This document shows, piece after piece, positions 60,322-64,000 of a stretch of DNA of 64,000 nt. The stretch's first letter is position 1. The number at the start of each line of letters is the position of its first letter. The position numbers and the translations under genes were made by a program. Source of the stretch: Rutidosis leptorrhynchoides (lineage: Eukaryota > Streptophyta > Magnoliopsida > Asterales > Asteraceae); the NCBI RefSeq assembly GCF_046630445.1, contig NC_092333.1, forward strand, positions 331,935,501 to 331,999,500, given 5' to 3'. The notes below the pieces were generated by a model. It made no database searches, was not told the DNA's origin, and was given only the letters and a program-made list of their open reading frames with translations.

Positions 60322-63272
60322 CCAGTACCAACAACAACAACATCATCACACGTCTCAACCTCGCAATCTATACCTCAATCATAATCATCATTCTACGAAT
60401 CGTTCTACATAAACTATCTTCATCCTTGATGGTGATTATGTAATCTCTAATGTTTTAGAGATTATGTACTCTAGTTCTAGCCGTAAATCTGATGAGTTTA
60501 ATATCACATTGACTCATTAAATCCATAATTACGTCTGAAGAAAATATATATGTATATATGTTTTCATAAAGATTGTAATTAAAATTTTTATTGTACAAAC
60601 TGTTAATGGTGAAAATATTTTAACGAGTAGGTAATACCCGAGGAATATTTAGATTTCGCATCAATAAGTTACACTGTACATTCTTCGAATCTGATTCAAC
60701 AGTCATTTACTATCCTACTTACAACCACAGCTATACGAATCCGTTCACCACAGAATAACCATTTTCATTCAATTTCATACTTGGATTTTGACATATCAGA
60801 ATTCAACAAGTGGCATAATGAAGAAAACATTGGACAAAATAAAATTTGTTAAAAACAAACAAATTAACTATGAGAAATTTTGTTAAGAATCCACGCAAAC
60901 TGTTTCTAGCTAACTGTTCCTAGCTAACTGATTATATTTTAATTATCGCAATTTAATTATCGCAATTTATATTCTCGCAATTTTATTTATCGTCATTTAA
61001 TTTCTGTTATTTATTTTACGCACTTTAAATATCGGGACACGTATACAAAGTTTTGACATATCATATCGACGCATCTATATATATTATTTGGAATAACCAT
61101 AGACACTCTATATGCAGTAATGCGAGAGTTAGCTATACATGGTTGAGGTTAATTCTACAATAATATATATAGTTTGAGTTGTGATTGAGTCTGAGACATG
61201 TACACGGGTCACGATATGTATTAATTAATTTGAATATTATATATTAAACTATATATGAGTTATTGAATTACTAACTGTGGACTATCAACTAAGGACTACC
61301 AACATTGGACAATTAAAATGAATTAAAATATTGATTATAACATATGAAACTAAACATTTCTTCAAGTTTGCCACTTGATTTCATCTTAAACCTCATTTGT
61401 ATCTTGACAAATTACAATCTGCATTCAAATCTTTCATGATTCTTGAAAACACCTCAATCGAGAAAATGAATCAACCGCGCTTCATTTACGGAAGAAAAGA
61501 TTGATGCATATAGTTATGCACCTGAAAAACTCTCGGAAACTGAGTAAACGTTTAACACGTAGTTGTGCTAATTCTTTAGTGTTATTATTACCCAAAATAA
61601 CTTGATAATTCCTTTCAAAGTAGCAAATTTTGTCACAGCTCCAGCAAGACAACTTCGATTTTTCGTTCGAAACAACCTTATTATAACTTTGATATATATG
61701 CGTGATCTTTTATTGTTACCGGAGAACCTTTCATATTCCACCATATTACCATCAGCGTTTAATCATCTAAAAACACAATTCTCCTAAAAACCACCTCAGA
61801 TTGATAACCAATGATTCAGATATCGTAGCATTAAATGCAGAGGAAACAGAAAAATGGTAGATGGTCTAAACGGCCAAAAGTTTGATGATAAAGAAAGGAG
61901 TGTTAGGAACACTCGATAGAAAATTTGGTACTGAAAAATAGATTGATCTAACCATGAAGGAGACCAAGGACAAATACAAGGACCAAACCCTATATTCAAA
62001 GGATCCAGGTAATTCTGGATCTGATGAAATCTTTAGAGAATATCTTGCTCCGAAGTCATGTTAAAATCTTGCGAAAAATTTTTCTTCATCAACCTTCGAA
62101 CTTAAAAATTCCAAAATATCATCATAAATATCTTCGATATTTCTGAGGATATTTTCATAAATATTCTTGTCCGAAATTATTTACCTCTTCGGGTTTTCTG
62201 TATTCCATTATATTGGAAACTTCTGTAAAATCTAAGTATAAATTACGAATGAATTGTGGAGAAGTGTTGGGAATTGAAGCATGGATTAGTATAATATAAT
62301 GACGCCCGACCAACGTGATTATATTACAGTAAGTAATGCTGAGTTTCTAATGGAACGTGATGATTCACAGATCATAACGTCATCATGTGCCATTTTATAT
62401 AACTCTTCCATTCTGCTTAACTTCTGAACATATCAAGAAAATATATTCTTGATAGTTCTATTCTCATTGATTCTGGTAATTTGACAAATCAAATCGTGCT
62501 AATACGTTCTTTCTTGTTTAGAACATAATGTTCATTCAGAACTCCATACTTACAAATTCTGGACCGTTACTCGCTTGACTTAAAGTCTGGGAGAAGAAAC
62601 AAAAGCACGGAACTTCGAAATATAAAAGAAAATATAAAGCCCAATAACAATACGGAGGTTACAAACCGTGGATATTAATACGAATAGCAATATAAAGACA
62701 CGGTAAAATTAAGAATAGTATCACCCCAAGGTAATAGTAGAAGTAAACAGATTCTTCTGGTTGAAGATTGAAAAGAAGAATGACGGAAATGATAATTAGG
62801 AAAATATTAAGGATTAGAATTGGATTAAGCATTTTCACAATCTTTTGGAAGTATGAACTAATAAAGAAAGTATAGGAATGGTGAGAATAATGGAACGGAA
62901 AAAGTTTAATTTATAAAGGAAATATCAGACAGAGTAATCGAGGCAGATCACCGTATTTAATTATAGAGATCTTAATTTCCTTATTCACCGAAGAATCAAA
63001 TCTTTTAGATTTCAAAGATTTTCTTTAAATCCCTTGAATTCCGGAATTCAACAGTGACTACGTCAAAAGTTAAGACGAATCACTATTTCTTCATTTCACT
63101 CTTTTGTGACAGCTTCACTCGTACGCTTCGAGTAATCGAATTGTTTTATCTATATTAATCAATAATGATAAAACTCTATTATCAACTCATATACGTCATG
63201 AAAACATTTTTATGGTTAACCATGACCACCCCACTCAAATTTCGGGACAAAATTTCTTTAACAGGTAGGTAC

Positions 63273-64000
<728 letters not shown>

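Larger units (their letters stand above)
59607..63272 (+). other. Core of element B, nearly noncoding
   Basis: 3.67 kb, related in reverse to the core of A (4326-8456). Only the gag-like relic at 60007-60321 reads as protein. Ends with GGGACAAAATTTCTTTAACA and GGTAGGTAC before the 3' LTR. Confidence 0.7.

Overview
The window looks like flowering-plant (eudicot-type) nuclear DNA. It is AT-rich, full of (AT)n and (TAA)n microsatellites, and contains one spliced plant gene for a PB1-domain protein, a Ty1/copia element, tRNA-Met-primed LTR elements, a Helitron with the plant-type terminus, and a PIF/Harbinger transposase relic. An asterid, perhaps Asteraceae, is a weak guess from the look of the LTRs. 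No bacterial, organellar or CRISPR-like system is present. At least four fifths of the window is mobile DNA.

Layout: (1) 1-287 and 12574-13424 flank element A. (2) 288-12573 is element A, minus strand: LTRs of about 4.0-4.1 kb around a 4.1-kb core with only a gag-like scrap, i.e. a LARD-like non-autonomous LTR retrotransposon. (3) 13425-17190 is a Helitron (5' TC, 3' hairpin plus CTAG) carrying transcript-like host DNA, part of it triplicated in tandem. (4) 17467-23389 is an apparently intact, very young Ty1/copia element with matching 364-bp LTRs, a 5-bp target duplication, and gag and pol in one frame but separated by two stops that sit inside a possible intron. (5) 24267-24877 is a terminal-inverted-repeat MITE. 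(6) 25148-29034, minus, is the one host gene; its 2.6-kb intron holds a hAT-like MITE and a short retroposon. (7) 29714-30378 is a frameshifted, truncated PIF/Harbinger transposase, followed by a 21-bp minisatellite and about 4 kb of anonymous relic repeats. (8) From about 35637 past the end runs element B (plus), a relative of A. Its 5' LTR is split by element Y (37421-48543, minus, target duplication GATAT) and element X (50680-59418, plus, target duplication ATTAT).

The elements interact as a nest: B is oldest, X and Y landed in its LTR, and the copia element is the youngest dated here by LTR identity. A, B, X and Y all lack a working pol; only scraps of gag, reverse transcriptase or integrase remain, so they would need enzymes from relatives. 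X keeps one long intact reading frame for a coiled-coil protein. The most interesting signal is that the LTRs of three otherwise different families (A/B, X, Y) share two noncoding blocks, in the same order and about 385-435 nt apart, close to the LTR end next to the primer site. Position calls and repeat comparisons were made by eye, without alignment software.
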